Positions 35,248 to 48,063 of a DNA stretch of 64,000 bases are shown here, in pieces. The stretch comes from Helichrysum umbraculigerum (lineage: Eukaryota; Streptophyta; Magnoliopsida; Asterales; Asteraceae): assembly GCA_949592205.1 (NCBI GenBank), contig CATIUR010000006.1, positions 63,484,001-63,548,000 on the forward strand, given 5' to 3'. Position 1 is the first letter of the stretch. The number at the start of each line of letters is the position of its first letter. The notes beneath the pieces are model-generated. The model was given only the letters and a program-made list of their open reading frames with translations. It searched no databases and was not told the DNA's origin. A program made the translations under genes and the position numbers.

Positions 35248-36572
35248 CGACACTTACAACCGACACTTTCTTAAGTATCGCACTCTATGTGTAACACCCC
35301 CAAATTTACGGTTTAGCGGAAGCAAGCTTTGGGGTGCTACTAATAAAGTAATCAAGCACAAAGGATACAGTGAATGACTCTATATGAGAAGTTCAAAAAA
35401 TAATACGTTACATAAGTATTCAAAAATACATAAGTGTCGAGTTCGCTAGTAAATTCTATAGATTTTAATACATAACATCTATTACAAAAGAAATGCATAA
35501 AATCTACAATTGTGTAAATGCATGTGACTCGAGCTAGCAAGCAATTCCTGCTGGGCCATCCTACTGTTGCTGTGTACCTGAGAATGCATCACTAAAAGTG
35601 TCAACCAAAAGGTTGGTGAATCTCACAGGTTTGTAGTAAATAGTTAGTTTGAACACATCAAGTAGTAAAAGTGTTTGTACAGTTTTAACCAAGTAGTAAG
35701 TAATGATTACACGAATGCAATCCGGTTGATATACATTGCCATGAGCATCATAGTCGAAGCTTAACACGTCAGTAAAGTACAATCAAGTACAAGTAATTTG
35801 CCCCCGTGAGTGCTAATCCAAAAACACTCATAAGTAACGAGTAAGAAACGCCCGTTTATACAGTACGGTTCGTGGTAGTGCGTGCTACCCCGGGCGGGGA
35901 TTGTCAGTCCCATATGGATCCATATACTAAAACTCGCGCTTATCCTATAATTAACAACTATGATTCAGAGGCCTTCAGTGGATTAATCGTAACTCATGCA
36001 TTTTCGTATATCAGTAAATCTGTAAGTCTGTAAAGTAGCAAATCGGTACATGTGTTCAAGTAAAATAAGTAATGCATCTCACCCCTGAGTGAAAACAGTA
36101 AAAATAGGGGCTGTGAGACTCACCTGAGTCTAGCAGATTAAAGCAGTAGTCAAGTAGTGCGGTTCTCCGAACCAGTAACCTCTAGCGTCCTAAACGCGTA
36201 AGGTTAAGTAAGTAAATAGATATCTTAGAGATTACCCATACTAGTTATCCACTCAACTAGTTAATGTCCAATGTTTGTTTGTTTAGTATTTCGTTTGTAG
36301 TTTGAAAACAAGTATGTCCCGTTGGTGACGGTTTTGTAATAATAATCCAAGCATTATTATTATTATGTATCTCGTTGTGTCGTATTCTTGTAAGGTGTAT
36401 TTGTAAGTCTGTCATTTGTATCGCGACGTGAAAATGTTTTTCGAAAGTAAGTTCGAGCGAGTGTAAGCTCGTATAAGTGTGCGTGTAATCTCATATATCT
36501 GTAGTGTATACTTTTTAAAGTATAAGTGTTTGTATGTCCCGGTATTATCGTATAAAGTTCGGTTGTCGTATG

Positions 36573-39038
36573 TGTAACAACCGGCAAATTAGGACTAGAA
36601 TTAGTGCCTAATTCTTTGTTAATACATGTAATTAGTTCTGTGTTAGGCTAATTTATGTATCGATTTATATATATTGTTGAATATATACGAAAATGCGATT
36701 TGGTTAAATCGTACGCAATTTAAATCGAATGTATTTCGATTCAATTTAATACGGACGTTGGTGACCAATTTTATTAAATAACGTTGTTATGTCAAAAATA
36801 TTATTATAATAATAATTAGTATTCATTCGTATCGCACAATCAGAAAGTTACACAATTTAAAAAGGTTAAAACGCGCAACTAAATAAAATAACGTACATTT
36901 TATAACTCAAATATAAATCGATTAGTAAAACATTTAAATAAAATTATCGCGTAATAAATTGTATTTTAAAACGTACCATTTAATATTTAAAATAATTATT
37001 TAACGTTTAAACGACGGGGTAAACGAACACTGCGCGAGGTGCAGTGCGCAGACTGAAAATGGTGGAGGATTTAACCTCCCACCATTTCCTTTTTCTTTTT
37101 CATTTCTATTTCCCATTCTCTCTCTCTCTCTTTCTTTTACTTTCAATCACCAACCCACATTCATCACCAAAATCGCATAATAACACCACCAAACATCGCC
37201 GAATCATACCACTCGTTTGGGGAAAAACGTTCGCCACATCACGATCTACAACGCTATCTTTCCGGAATTTCATTTCGGCGTTTTGTAAGTTTCCGACAAA
37301 TCCCGACATCTCTAGTTTTTGATCATTTTTACTAGTTTATGGTTTAAATAGGCTTAATATGTTCATATGAGGGTTGGGTAAAAGAATCGGACCAAACGGA
37401 AACCCGAAAACATGTTTTTGGCTCAAAATCCGTCGATCAGACGTAAGTGACGCACTGATGAACCCAGATATGCGTCACTTCGTGCGACACTGACTAAGTG
37501 TCGCATAAGCCCTCTTTTCCCGTCACTACCTAAGTGACGCATTTTCAATATCCGTTACTACTAGCGTCACTTGCTTTAGTGACGCCTATGATCGAAACCT
37601 AATTTTTATACGACACTCTTGCCCGACACTACCCTAGTGACGCCTAGAACCTTAAACCGACACTTGTTACCGTCACTGCCTAAGTGTCGCCACCTTATGC
37701 GTCACTTACCTAAGTGACGCCCTAAACTCATATTTCGTAATTTTATGCGACACTTCCTAAGTGTCGCCTAAACCTTAAGTGTCGCTATAAGTGACGCTAA
37801 AAACAGAGAGTTTCAAACCATTTCTACTAAGTATCGAGACCAAAAATTTACCACTTGATTTCACCCAAATTCAAGTCCAGATGCGTTTTTCACTATAACA
37901 ATATTATAGAAATAAAAATTTTCCAAGCTGACCTGGCAGCTCGACCCCAGCCAGGGGCTCTGCCACTTTGAATCATTATTACAAACCGTCACCAACGGGC
38001 CATATTTGCTTTCAAACTACAAACGGATTACTAAACAAACACTTGGACATAACGAGTTATGTAGACAACTAGCCTAGATGGTCTTGCGAGACATCTACTT
38101 ACTTAACTTTATATGTTTAGGCATTTGAAGGTTACGGGTTCGGAGAACCTACGGTTGATATTACTTACTCGTTTATTGATATAAACGTACTTGCAAAGAC
38201 TCAGATGAGTCTTACGGCCCCACTTTTACTGTTTTAACTTATTGGGGGAGATGCATGCTACTGATTTTCTTGAACACAAGTACTAAACTGTTTACTATAC
38301 CAAACGGAATTGCATGAGTTACTTACTATTTACTGAAGTCTCTCCATCATATATCGTTAGTTATGTACTTAAGCGCGAACAGTAGTTAATGGATCCATTA
38401 GGGAAATGACCCTCCCCGCCCGGGGTAGTAGCGCTACCACGAACCGTTATGTATAAACGGGCGACTATTATTTCGTTTACTTATGCTTGCTCAATTTCGA
38501 GCATGTCACGGGAGCAACTGATTATTTACGGGTTAAGCTTCGATTATGAGCCTCATGGCAACGGTATAACTTGATTACTTTACTTTTGCGAGATTTGCAA
38601 ATACTTGATATACGCCTACGGGCACTACTGATGAAATCTTGTGTTCAAACTGATTATTTACTGATAAACCTGTGAGATTCACCAACCTTTTGGTTGACCC
38701 TTTTTAGCATGTATTCTCAGGTACACTTACGGAGTAGGATCACTCCAGGATTATTAGCTAGAGTCGCATGATTTCCAAACTGCATTTAACGGAGATTCTT
38801 TGGCATTATCTTTTGTAACTATGGTTATGTAATAGAATCTCCCGCCACATACGCGGACTCTAGGCTTACTTATTTTTGTAAAGAAAACTATATGTTTTCA
38901 AACGATTTAAATTATGAAATGTAATTATTTTACAAAACGTCTCATTTAGAGGTCGTTTGCTGTATATCTTGTGCTTTGTATATTGATTAGTAACACCCAA
39001 GTATGCTTCCGCAAATCATTAAATTTGGGGGTGTTACA
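36573..39038 (+). repeat. Element A 5' LTR, 2,466 bp
   Basis: TGTAACAACCGGCAAATTAG at the start and GGGGGTGTTACA at the end. It holds a palindrome array (37440-37800) and a 'ccccagccaggggc' piece (37942-37965). A 92-codon frame at 37044 occurs in both LTRs but is CT-rich leader-like sequence and probably not a gene. Confidence 0.92.
37440..37800. repeat. Palindrome array in element A LTR
   Basis: About nine hairpin-capable pairs such as 'gcgtcacttacctaagtgac' and 'gcgacacttcctaagtgtcg'. The copy in the 3' LTR is cut by element B at TAGCG (46247-46251). Confidence 0.88.
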
Positions 39039-39041
39039 GAT

Positions 39042-39053
39042 TGGTATCAGAGC
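39042..39053 (+). promoter_or_regulatory. Primer binding site, initiator-Met tRNA type
   Basis: TGGTATCAGAGC, 3 bp after the 5' LTR of element A; standard minus-strand primer site in plant LTR elements. Confidence 0.93.
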
Positions 39054-39366
39054 CTAAGGTTATAGTGAACTAGGTTGCATTTAGTGAGCCTAGACTATGA
39101 CCATTAGGCAGTATTCCTTATTAGGTATGACTGGTTCAGGGATTACAGCATACGAGTTTAATTTAACATTGCCTGATCAACTATGTACAATTAAGCAAAG
39201 ATGATGTAAGATCTGAAAGTAGTTATGGCTGAACAGGATACAATAGAAGACTCTGACCTCGAGAGAACCGAGACTCAAACATGTTTATGCTAGACACTCA
39301 ATAGGCTATATTATATATGAGCTATATGAATATAGGCCTCAATCTTACTAACGCTTTGTCTCAGAA

Positions 39367-39858
39367 ATGGCAAACATCCCATCAAATTCATCTCGTTCTC
39401 CATCCGGGTCGCAGAACCCAAGGGTAGCAAGGAGGAACTCCAGGTTGCCTCGAGCTGGCCCGTATCCCACTCATTCCACCTTACCGGCCTTAGCCGCCAG
39501 GGTGAATCAACACGAGCAGCGACTTCGCACCATGGATGTCGTGTTGCAGGAAACAAACGAAAACTGGAGACTTACATCCCTTGAACGCATCGAACAAGTC
39601 TCCGACGACCTTGAAACCACAAACAACAACATGGATGTCCTTCGCAACCAAATAATAGAAATAAGGGTGGAAAATGCCCTTCTACAACAAAGGATGGAAG
39701 AATGTGAGCAACGCTCACATGAAGCAGAAGAGTATGGGCGCGGACTAACACAACGACTTGCGCTAGCAGAAGACAACGCCCGACAAGCTAGCAGGCTTGC
39801 AAACACTGTGGACCGTCTTGTCACGATGATGGAACAAATTAATCTACGTCAAGACTAG
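39367..39858 (+). CDS. Extra ORF of element A, coiled-coil protein, 163 aa
   Basis: A complete frame between the PBS and Gag of element A. I recognise no enzyme domain. Residues 1-40 are Ser/Arg/Pro-rich and basic. From about residue 48 to the end the sequence is strongly heptad-like, with L/I/V/M at spaced positions ('LERIEQVSDDLETTNNNMDV', 'QIIEIRVENALLQQRMEECE'), so an extended coiled coil is likely. The start follows a 310-bp leader, and the stop lies 283 bp before the Gag-Pol start in a different frame. It could be a split-off Gag N-terminus (element B has a coiled-coil-like patch in its Gag N-terminus) or an accessory structural protein. The ATG sits just after 'ctcagaa' and a more upstream in-frame Met was not seen. 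Confidence 0.65.
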   Translation: MANIPSNSSRSPSGSQNPRVARRNSRLPRAGPYPTHSTLPALAARVNQHEQRLRTMDVVLQETNENWRLTSLERIEQVSDDLETTNNNMDVLRNQIIEIRVENALLQQRMEECEQRSHEAEEYGRGLTQRLALAEDNARQASRLANTVDRLVTMMEQINLRQD

Positions 39859-40141
39859 TGTAGTCTTTGTCTTGTAATCTATCCTGTAATCTAGTAACTA
39901 TCTACGCGCTACTCTATAATTCAGTCGGATGTAACAATTCCCGACGCCTCTTGTAATACATCCGTAGGGTGTAACCTTTGAACTCGTATTAGCTATCAAA
40001 TATTCCTTGTTGTTCAACTCATATTAATTGTCATTTTTCCATGTTGATGTCATGTATTACTGCTTTCTACACGTACATCTATAATAAATACAACTTTCTT
40101 ACAAAAATCTCATGTATCTTCATTTCTTTTATTGAAGAATC

Positions 40142-41121
40142 ATGCCGCCAAAGACACGACCATACACCGACGCCCAGATTACCTCCCTTATAACCCAGGC
40201 TGTTACTGAAGCCTTAGCTCGGAATACTCCACCAAATTCCTCGAGAAACAGCGATGCCGCTGAAACCTCTGCTGCTAAACCTTGTTCTTACAAGGACTTC
40301 CAGAACTGCAAACCTCTAAACTTTGCAGGTACCGAGGGAGCTATCGGTCTAATACGCTGGATCGAGAAAGTTGAATCGGTATTTCTTATCTGCAACTGTG
40401 CGGAGGGGGACAAAGTTAAGTTCTCTGTTAGTACTTTTACTGACACCGCACTCACGTGGTGGAACACCTATGCCCAAACTGTGGGCGTTGCCAATGCTTA
40501 CAAACTCCCGTGGGAGGAGTTGAAGGAGATGTTAAGGGGTGAGTATTGCCCCAGGGATGAACTGAAACAACTGGAACTGGAATTCTGGAACCATAAGATG
40601 CAAGGTAATGATATCACCGGTTACACCAACCGTTTCCACCAGCTGGCACTTCTGTGCCCAACCATGGTCGATCCTGAGTACAAGAGGATCGAGAAATATG
40701 TTGATGGATTGCCCGAAAAACTCCAGGATCTGGTGACTTCATCCAAACCAGGTACTATCCAGAACGCCATCCGTATGGCCCATGAACTTACGGCAAACGC
40801 TGTCCGCCATAACACAACCTCAGCCCCACCTGCAAACAACAAACGAAAGTGGGAAGGAAACCCCAACTCATCCAACCAAATCACCAACCGAAAGCCTGAG
40901 CCCCTTAGGGCTTATTCATCTGGCACTTCTGAAAGGAAAGGGTACGTTGGAAGCAGGCCCTACTGTCCCAAATGCAATCGTCACCACGACGGTTCCTGCC
41001 CTTGCACAAACTGCAAGCGTTTTGGGCATCTGGCCAAGGATTGTCGAAACACCAGTGCCCCGAAGACTTGTTATGGGTGCGGAAGTCCCGGGCATTTTCA
41101 GAATAATTGCCCTAAGCAGAG

Positions 41122-41153
<32 letters not shown>

Positions 41154-44100
41154 GCAACAAACGGAACAACAACCCAGCTCGTAGCAGAGCATTTGTCATC
41201 AAAGCTGGGGAAGCTAGGGAAGACCCGAATGTTGTAACGGGTACGTTTCTTCTCAACGATCTTACTGCTTCAGTATTATTTGATACCGGTGCTGATAAAA
41301 GTTTCATATCTGATGAGTTTTGCCCACTACTTAATATCACCCCTTCGGCCTTAGATGTTAAGTACACTGTAGAGCTCGCAAATGGTAAACTCATAGAAAC
41401 CAGTAGTGTGATACCTAATTGCACTTTAAACCTCGCAAACAAAACCTTCTCAATCGATCTAATGCCTGTTGAACTAGGAAGTTTTGATGTCATCGTGGGT
41501 ATGGACTGGTTGTCCAAGTACCGGGCCGAAATTGTTTGTCACGATAAAATCGTCCGAATCCCTCTCGCCGCCGGTAGTACCTTAATCATACAGGGGGAGA
41601 CCGGTGGGTCGAGACTAAACTTAATCTCCTGTTTAAAAACCCGAAAATTTCTGAGAAAGGGTTACCCCGCAATACTCGCGCACATCACGGAGAAAAAGTC
41701 GGAGGAGAAGCGACTTGAAGATATGCCAATCGTTAGAGACTTCCCCGAAGTCTTTCCAGAAGAACTACCTGGTTTACCTCCACCTAGACAGGTTGAGTTC
41801 TCAATTGATCTCGTGCCGGGTGCCGCACCGGTGGCCCGAGCACCGTACCGCCTAGCTCCATCTGAACTTCAGGAGTTGTCCACTCAGTTACAGGAACTCC
41901 TGGATAGAGGATTCATTAGACCGAGTTCTTCACCTTGGGGAGCTCCGGTCTTATTTGTCAAAAAGAAAGACGGTTCATTCAGAATGTGCATTGACTACCG
42001 AGAGTTGAACAAACTAACCGTCAAGAACCGATACCCACTCCCTCGAATCGATGATCTGTTCGATCAACTCCAAGGATCAAGCTGTTATTCAAAGATTGAT
42101 CTTCGATCCGGTTATCATCAGTTGCGTGTTCGCGATGCTGACATCCCAAAAACCGCATTCAGAACCCGTTACGGGCACTACAAATTCCAAGTAATGCCCT
42201 TTGGCCTAACCAACGCACCGGCTGTATTTATGGATCTTATGAATCGGGTGTGCAAACCTTACCTCGACAAGTTTGTTATTGTTTTTATCGATGACATCCT
42301 TATCTATTCGCGAAACGAACAAGAACACGCACAACACCTCAGAACCATCCTGTAACTACTTAGACACGAGGAGCTTTACGCCAAATTCTCTAAGTGTGAG
42401 TTCTGGATAAACACCGTTCAATTCCTTGGACACGTTATCAACAGTCAGGGAATTCATGTAGACCCTTCGAAAATCGAAGCAATCAAGAACTGGAAAGCGC
42501 CAACTACTCCAACCGAGGTACGCCAATTTTTGGGATTGGCCGGTTACTACCGCCGCTTCATCGAAAACTTTTCAACAATTGCCAAACCCCTCACCGTGTT
42601 GACTCAGAAGGAAAAGAAATTCGATTGGACCGAGAAACAAGAGTCGGCATTTCAACTGTTGAAATCCAAGCTTTGCAGTGCACCCATTCTATCTCTACCT
42701 GAAGGCACCGATGACTTCGTGGTATACTGTGATGCTTCTCACCAAGGTCTCGGTTGCGTGCTGATGCAACGAGACAAGGTCATTGCTTACGCCTCCCGAC
42801 AACTTAAAGTTCACGAGAAAAACTACACAACTCACGACCTCGAGCTAGGGGCCGTGGTATTCGCCTTAAAAATCTGGAGACATTATCTTTATGGTACCCG
42901 CAGCACTGTATTCACCGACCACAAAGGTCTCCAACACATTTTCAACCAGAAAGATCTTAACATGAGGCAGCGTAGATGGGTTGAATTACTCACCGATTAT
43001 GACTGGTATTTTCTATTTATAATTTCGTATTTAACTGTTTTAAATAATTTTGCGATATAATTGTTTAATTGTGAAACTTAGTGAAATAGGTCTTAGGACT
43101 TATTGTGGATAATGAAATATTGCTTGTTTTAATATATTAAAGTTGACGGTACAATAAAATGAATTTCTCGCATTTAGTAATTAAGTGCCAGACAATAGAT
43201 TTAAAGCGGGTATAATTTACCAATAGTGTCGATTGGTTAAATTAGGGGATCGACCTAATACTTGATCACTTTCCCAATTCCTCTTTCAAATAAAACATAA
43301 ACCCTAACTAGTGATAATCAAGATCAATAATCAAACTAGAAAGTGTTGGAAGTTGTAATCTACAAACTATAATCATCACCATCTTCTACTTCTCCTATTC
43401 ATCATCTTCATCTCCATTTTTGAAGGTAAGTGGGGTTATTTCAAATGATAGAATTGATGATTAAGTGATTTAATGAAATTGTTATTGCAATTGTAAGATG
43501 ATCACTTGTTATATATGATGATATGTGATGTTATTAAAGATGTTTGTAGCATTAGAATCGAGTTTGATGAGTTTGAATGTTAAAAATGGTGTTAAGGTCG
43601 TTCAGGTCTGTTCTTGAGCTGAAGAACAGATGAACGCGATCCCGGCTACGCTTCCGGATCGCGTTCCCTTGTTGTAAACGCCTTAGTCGAGTTTTTGGCC
43701 TGTGAAACGCGATCCAGGCCTATTATCCGGATCGCGTTTGATAGTGTTTTTCGGTGACAGAATTATTTCCTAAGGACAAACGCGATCCAACTCCCCTTAG
43801 TCCGGATCGCGTTTGCATAGTAAATTTTGATGGATTCTGAAAATTTCAAAAATGCTTAAGTGTTTAGAAGGTGATGTTTATAGTGGCACTTATTGAATGC
43901 TATAGTGGCATTTTATAAAAATGCTCATTTTGATATTTACAAATTATGAAGCAAAGTACTAACTTATGTTGATTATTGATTCTCAGATCCTCCGAAAGAT
44001 AAGTGATCTCTGGAATCAGAGATTTTGAAGACGAAGGTATTGGTGAGTGGATTCAAAACTCACCGTTTGGCTTAGTTGTAATCATTTGATTACGACGGGT

Positions 44101-45224
44101 AAACGTAGACTTGATTAGTTGTTATTGTTGATCATATGCCTATATGTGCTTTGTGTGGCCTTCGGGCATTGTTGTTAATGAGGTCAACAAGTTGATGAAC
44201 TGTTGGTTGGGCTAGTGGGTTGTTGTGTGAACGGTACAGGGACGTACTTCATTTGTTGTGTGTGCTGAACTGTACCTAAGTATGATAAACACTAGCTATC
44301 GGTCTCGTCCGTTATGGCCATACGGATATGTTTGGATAAGTGATCTTGGGGAGCAGCCCGGGTGCTAAGGTTATCCCCGGATCCACCGATCCTCATTAAG
44401 TTGTTGTTGATTGTTGTAGTTGCGAATACTTGTTGTTGTTAATTGGTTTAGCTAAGTTAAATGTTGAGTGTTGGATTTACTCACTTAGCTATGTGCTAAT
44501 CCCTCGTTGTTGCTTCCTGCAGACTTTTGTTTTGAGCATGCGGGTGGGTAGCAGGAAGGTCAAACCTTGGAAGAATGGAATGTTTGATATTCAAGCTACT
44601 CTGATTATTTTGTTGTAACTCAGTTTAGTTTATATAATACCCCGACATGCTAATCTTTTGAACAGGTTTTAAGTGGTAGTAACCTAACCATCTAAACTGT
44701 TTGGTATTTTGGAAAATATGTAATGAAGTAATGTGTTTTATTTATCTTCGCTTCCGTATTTTATATAATAATAATGAGGGGTGTTATAAGTACTCTTAAA
44801 GGTATCGCCTTGGAAAGGCGTAATCCGATTCGGCAAACGCGGAAAATTAAACCCCAGATACATTGGGCCTTTTGAGATCCTCGAGAGGATAGGTCCAGTG
44901 GCATATCGACTGCAGCTGCCCTCTGAACTCAGCAGCGTGCACCCTACCTTTCATATTTCTAACTTAAAGAAATGTCCGTCTGACGAGACACTTATCATAC
45001 CACTTGACGAGATTCGCATTAATGACAAACTTCATTTCGTTGAGGAACCCGTCGAAATTTTGGACCGTGAGGTCAAACAACTGAAACAAAGTCGTATTCC
45101 AATCGTCAAAGTCAGGTGGAATTCGCGGCGCGGTCCAGAATTCACTTGGGAACGGGAAGACCAAATACGACTCAAGTATCCACACTTATTCACCGATTCT
45201 GCCCCTAACGCGACTTCAACTTAA
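40142..45224 (+). pseudogene. Element A Gag-Pol, broken
   Basis: The polyprotein frame starts at 40142. Gag has the 'LIRWIEKVES' and 'ALTWWN' motifs, followed by two CCHC knuckles (C-x2-C-x4-H-x4-C, near residues 288 and 309) and an Asn run from an (AAC)n repeat. Protease has D-T-G-A near residue 381. RT has 'YPLPRIDDLF', 'SKIDLRSGYHQ' and F-I-D-D near 716. An in-frame TAA at 42353-42355 interrupts RT; the frame then continues through the thumb and RNase H ('VVYCDASHQGLG') to about 43010. The integrase zinc finger and DDE core are absent; 43004-44786 is LTR sequence instead. The frame resumes at 44790 with the integrase C-terminal 'SPWKGVIRFGKRGKL' region and a chromodomain-like tail ('IVKVRWNSRRGPEFTWE'), ending at 45224. 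Not functional. Confidence 0.9.
43004..44786 (+). mobile_element. Truncated LTR (G) of a B-related family
   Basis: Resembles the element B LTR read on its coding strand: 'ctggtattttc', 'aattgtttaattgtgaaa', 'aggtct(t/c)aggacttattgtgg', three 'aacgcgatcc...ggatcgcgtt' palindromes (43632-43815), and the terminal GGGGTGTTATA. The first 20 or so bases (TGTAACATCC...) are missing. The left junction is in RNase H coding of element A with short overlap (CTGGT-like), the right junction is the exact LTR end. This looks like a deletion that removed the integrase region, the 5' LTR and the body of the inserted element. Confidence 0.78.
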
Positions 45225-45227
45225 ATT

Positions 45228-45258
45228 TCGGGACGAAATTCTTTTAACAGGGGGAGAA
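45228..45258 (+). promoter_or_regulatory. Element A polypurine tract and preceding hairpin
   Basis: ATTTCGGGACGAAATTC (45228-45244) forms a small hairpin right after the Gag-Pol stop. It is followed by 'acagggggagaa', the polypurine tract that primes plus-strand synthesis, ending at the 3' LTR. Confidence 0.85.
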
Positions 45259-46251
45259 TGTAACAACCGGCAAATTAGGACTAGAATTAGTGCCTAATTC
45301 TTTGTTAATACATGTAATTAGTTCTGTGTTAGGCTAATTATGTATCGATTTATATATATTGTTGAATATATACGAAAATGCGATTTGGTTAAATCGTACG
45401 CAATTTAAATCGAATGTATTTCGATTCAATTTAATACGGACGTTGGTGACCAATTTTATTAAATAACGTTGTTATGTCAAAAATATTATTATAATAATAA
45501 TTAGTATTCATTCGTATCGCACAATCAGAAAGTTACACAATTTAAAAAGGTTAAAACGCGCAACTAAATAAAATAACGTACATTTTATAACTCAAATATA
45601 AATCGATTAGTAAAACATTTAAATAAAATTATCGCGTAATAAATTGTATTTTAAAACGTACCATTTAATATTTAAAATAATTATTTAACGTTTAAACGAC
45701 GGGGTAAACGAACACTGCGCGAGGTGCAATGCGCAGACTGAAAATGGTGGAGGATTTAACCTCCCACCATTTCCTTTTTCTTTTTCATTTCTATTTCCCA
45801 TTCTCTCTCTCTCTCTTTCTTTTACTTTCAATCACCAACCCACATTCATCACCAAAATCGCATAATAACACCACCAAACATCGCCGAATCATACCACTCG
45901 TTTGGGGAAAAACGTTCGCCACATCACGATCTACAACGCTATCTTTCCGGAATTTCATTTCGGCGTTTTGTAAGTTTCCGACAAATCCCGACATCTCTAG
46001 TTTTTGATCATTTTTACTAGTTTATGGTTTAAATAGGCTTAATATGTTCATATGAGGGTTGGGTAAAAGAATCGGACCAAACGGAAACCCGAAAACATGT
46101 TTTTGGCTCAAAATCCGTCGATCAGACGTAAGTGACGCACTGATGAACCCAGATATGCGTCACTTCGTGCGACACTGACTAAGTGTCGCATAAGCCCTCT
46201 TTTCCCGTCACTACCTAAGTGACGCATTTTCAATATCCGTTACTACTAGCG

Positions 46252-48049
46252 TATAACACCCCTTATTTACAATATCAATATAATGTTAGACACACGGAAG
46301 CGTAGGAATTTTAACCATATTTATATTTATACATACTATTAATTTACATCAAAAGTTTACAACTTTTAGTTACATCAAAGTGAAACTGTTCATAATACAA
46401 CATATGTCGGGGTATTATATAAAACAAACTGATTTAGTACAAAAGATCAGAGTAGCTTGCAGTCAAACTGTTCTTGCACCAAAAGCATCTCAATCCTGCT
46501 ACTCATTAAACTACAAATCTGCAGGAAAGAAAGATGAGGGATTAGCACATAGCTAAGTGAGAGAGTTCAACACCCAACATTCAACTTAGCATAATCATTA
46601 ACTACAACAATCAACAACAACTTAATAATGAGGACCGGTGGTTCTGGGGATGACCATAATACCCGGGCGGCTCCCCAAGAACTCTTATCCAACCATATCC
46701 GTATGGCCATACGGACGAGACCGATAGCTAGTGGTTATCCTACTCAGATACAGTTCAATACACACAACATATGAAGCATATCCCTGTATCATTCACACGA
46801 TAACCAACTAACCCAACCAACAGTTCATCAACTTGTCGACCTCATTGGCAACCAATATCCAAAGATCACACATAGCACATAGTGATAAAATCAACATTAA
46901 TGATTAAACAACTCTATAATCATATCTAAAATTACTCGTTGTAATCAAATAATCACTACTAAATCAAATGGTGAGTTTGAATCCACTCACCGATACCTCA
47001 GAAGTCACTACACTCAGCTTCTAATCACTGAGTCTTTGGTGTATCTGAAACATCACACAACAAACAAATTAGTAACTTGTTCCTAACTAATAATAGTCAA
47101 CTTCACAATTCAAGTTACAATAAGTAACAATAATAACTATTTGTATTATATAACTCAGGTTCACAAACTATCATAATCATCAAAATTTAACAGACAAACG
47201 CGATCCGGACTAGGCATGGTGGGATCGCGTTCTTCAGTAGAAAAAGTTCTGTAACCGAAAAACACTAGCAAACGCGATCCGTACTTTTGGCCAGGATCGC
47301 GTTTCCAAGGCCAAATCCTGACTGGGACATTTTAACACTAGTGAACGCGATCCGAACTCTATGTTGGGATCGCGTTGAGCTACGTTTCAGCTCAGGTACA
47401 GACCTGCAAACACCCAGCTCGAACCTAATACCATTTTTGATCATTCAAACTTAGTTCTAAAGTTATAAACAACTGAAATAACACCACATATCATCATATT
47501 ACAACAATTTAACATCCTTCAACTCAAACTACACCAATTTCATATTTGACCTAACTAAACTTGAGTTCATGAAAATCAAATACTTACACTATGATGATGA
47601 GAGTGATTGGAAGAAGAAGATGAACTTGTAATCACACAATCACAGCCTTGATTCTTCTAATCTTGTTAATGATTCTTGATTCAACTTGAAATTATTTGGT
47701 TAAGGTTTTAGGTTTCACTAGCTTTGAAGTAAAGGGAATGGAAAGATCAAGAAAGTGGTAAAGTGACAAATAAAAGAGTCGGCCTCTATTTAACCGACTC
47801 ATCACCTTGGGTATTTTATACCCGTTCTAAATCTATTGTCTGGAACCTAAAAATCAACTGCGAGAAATTTATTTTTATTATACCGTCAACTTCAATATTT
47901 TAAAATAAGCAACATTTCACTAACCACAATAAGTCCTGAGACCTATTTTACCACTTTCACAATTAAACAATTATATCAAATAAATTTCTAAAGCAATTAA
48001 TTACTCAATTAAATAAGAAAAATACCAGGCCACTGGAGAGGATGTTACA
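46252..48049 (-). repeat. Element B 3' LTR, 1,798 bp
   Basis: Plus-strand ends TATAACACCCC and GGATGTTACA. Contains three 'aacgcgatcc...ggatcgcgtt' palindromes (47200-47377). Nearly identical to 52801-54598. Confidence 0.93.
47198..47380. repeat. Palindrome trio in element B LTR
   Basis: Three hairpin-capable units, each 'aacgcgatcc' then 13-15 bp then 'ggatcgcgtt' (or 'gggatcgcgtt'). Copies occur in the other LTR (53735-53930) and in fragment G (43632-43815). Confidence 0.88.
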
Positions 48050-48063
48050 AATCTCCCCTCCTT
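48050..48063 (-). promoter_or_regulatory. Element B polypurine tract
   Basis: AAGGAGGGGAGATT on the minus strand, directly before the 3' LTR. It overlaps the last two bases of the Gag-Pol stop codon. Confidence 0.88.

Noticed and set aside
37044..37322. 92-codon frame repeated at 45729-46007
   Set aside because: Repeated only because it lies in both LTRs of element A; CT-rich leader-like composition, no motif.
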